Virus record (IMG/VR): IMGVR_UViG_3300023117_001807
Location: 1-39,068 of that record
Origin: a virus
Reading direction: 5' to 3' (one strand)
Length of the DNA: 39,068 nt
Shown in pieces: positions 38,047 through 39,068 of this stretch. The first letter of the stretch is position 1, and every line of letters starts with the position of its first letter. Made by a program: the position numbers and the translations under genes. The notes below the pieces were generated by a model. That model saw nothing but the letters and a program-made list of their open reading frames with translations. It made no database searches and was not told the origin of the DNA.

Positions 38047-39042
38047 TTATTTTGCTTGTCTTGATCTAATCAACTTCAAGATGTCTTCCGCTCTCTTGGC
38101 ACTGTCGCCCGCCGGAGCCGCCGTCGCCGGAGCCGCCTCGGGTTGTGGTGCTGGTGCACTTTCAGTCACAGGTGCCGCTGTTGGAGCCGCCTCTGCCACT
38201 GGTGTCGCCGCTGGAGCCGATGCTGTTGGTACTGCTACCTGTGGTTTACCTTGGTAAGCCACGCCCGCCGGTCTGAAGTACTGTCCATACTGCTCGAGAT
38301 CATAAGCCTCACCTTCCACAGATTTCGCAAATAGTTCTGCGATTATTTTAACCTCTGCTTCTGTTGGTTCTTTTGGTCTGAAGTCACCTAGGTTGTGCAA
38401 CCCATGTGTGTCGATCGCGGCTCTCTCTGCCTCGTCCAACGGTCTTTCTCTTCTTGACCATTTTGATGTTGAGTAGTCAGCATAACCACCTTTAGTTGTC
38501 TTGGTGATCCTGAAGTCCACACCCTTCAAGTAATCAGTTGGCATTTCCTCCATCTCTGGATCCATGAGTGCTCCTCTGATTATGTTGAAGATCTGAGGTC
38601 CAATGATGAATCTTCTGATTGGATTCTCAGGTGTTGAGTCTTCTGCTAGTGGATTCGTTGTGACAAAACCCTGGAAAATGTAACTTTTCTTCTTCCAGTA
38701 TTTTCTGCCCATGTCTTCCATGCTCTTGTCTTTGAACCACGGTCTCACCTCTGTGAGTACTGGACAAGTCTTCCCATACATTTCCATGCACGGTACTTGC
38801 ACTGTCACTGGTCTAGAATCAGTCTGACCTTTGATACCTGCGAATGGTAACTTGATCATGTTTCTCTCAGTCCAGAAGAATGTGTTGGTCTCGTCCTTGT
38901 CTGGTAAGAACCTGACCACTGCTTCAGAACCTTCTGCGATATTCCAGTGTGGGTAGATGGCGTTGTCTCCGCCTGTGTTGGAAGTGGAGCGATTCACTTC
39001 TTGAGATTTCAACTTCGCTCTTATTTCAGCCAATGATGCCAT
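38047..39042 (-). CDS. 32: Single-stranded DNA-binding protein gp32
   Basis: gp32 coats single-stranded DNA during replication and repair. The 331-residue protein has an N-terminal RAKLKSQ basic segment (8-14, LAST-like), an OB-fold core with aromatic and basic residues, Cys85 and Cys93 of a reduced zinc site, and an Ala/Pro-rich linker (about 268-312). It ends basic (RSRQAK) rather than with the acidic tip of T4 gp32. An AAAGGAGG site precedes the ATG. Confidence 0.95.
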   Translation of the reverse strand: MASLAEIRAKLKSQEVNRSTSNTGGDNAIYPHWNIAEGSEAVVRFLPDKDETNTFFWTERNMIKLPFAGIKGQTDSRPVTVQVPCMEMYGKTCPVLTEVRPWFKDKSMEDMGRKYWKKKSYIFQGFVTTNPLAEDSTPENPIRRFIIGPQIFNIIRGALMDPEMEEMPTDYLKGVDFRITKTTKGGYADYSTSKWSRRERPLDEAERAAIDTHGLHNLGDFRPKEPTEAEVKIIAELFAKSVEGEAYDLEQYGQYFRPAGVAYQGKPQVAVPTASAPAATPVAEAAPTAAPVTESAPAPQPEAAPATAAPAGDSAKRAEDILKLIRSRQAK

Positions 39043-39068
39043 AATGTAAGCCTCCTTTATTGTGCCTA

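Noticed and set aside
1-39068. CRISPR array, insertion sequence, integrase or attachment site
   Set aside because: No regularly spaced repeats, transposase, recombinase motif or flanking duplications were seen.

Overview
The window is a contiguous piece of a T4-like marine myovirus genome. The evidence is the T4-type replication and recombination core, mostly on the minus strand: single-strand binding protein gp32, UvsX recombinase, UvsY mediator, UvsW helicase, gp41 replicative helicase and gp61 primase. T4-type late promoter octamers of the TATAAATA kind lie directly ahead of many genes. The host is a Gram-negative bacterium, because the phage carries an outer-membrane porin and a lipoprotein. 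The phage ClpP and ribosomal protein L33 resemble alphaproteobacterial versions, so an alphaproteobacterial host is my best guess, by inference only.

Layout. 1-520: no convincing gene; an imperfect inverted repeat and then a textbook sigma-70 promoter. 521-4313: a cluster of very small genes, many encoding one membrane helix, a signal peptide or a lipoprotein, together with full-length ClpP and a ribosomal protein bL33 homologue. 4518-4823: three tRNAs (Thr-UGU, Ala-GGC, Arg-CCU). 4844-15447: accessory island I, with an arginine:glycine amidinotransferase homologue, three-block SGNH proteins, two radical SAM proteins, two sulfotransferase-like proteins, an SDR, a porin, a glycosyltransferase-like protein and a TylF-type methyltransferase. 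15450-24726: replication block with gp41, gp61 (split by a frameshift), a late virion-type protein, a 196-residue protein resembling a shrunken DnaE polymerase palm, several conserved small phage proteins and UvsW. 24792-35564: accessory island II, with an SprT-like protein, about eight glycosyltransferase-like proteins, a 2OG-Fe(II) oxygenase, three FkbM-type methyltransferases and one SGNH protein. 35569-39042: HAD-like phosphatase, UvsY, UvsX and gp32.

How it fits together. The core genes copy and repair phage DNA by recombination-dependent replication. The two islands carry enzymes that build and decorate glycans (glycosyl transfer, O-methylation, sulfation, possibly acylation or deacylation, amidino transfer, radical chemistry). 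Several island operons begin with late promoters, so I infer that they act late, on virion glycans or on the surface of the dying cell. ClpP, L33 and tRNAs could adjust host proteolysis and translation.

The most striking regulatory feature is that a late promoter, or a sigma-70 -10 box, repeatedly ends 5-8 bases before the start codon. Transcripts from these would start at or almost at the start codon, i.e. be leaderless. This spans both strands and about ten genes. No gp43 polymerase, gp44/45 clamp genes, capsid genes, integrase or CRISPR array was seen in the window.
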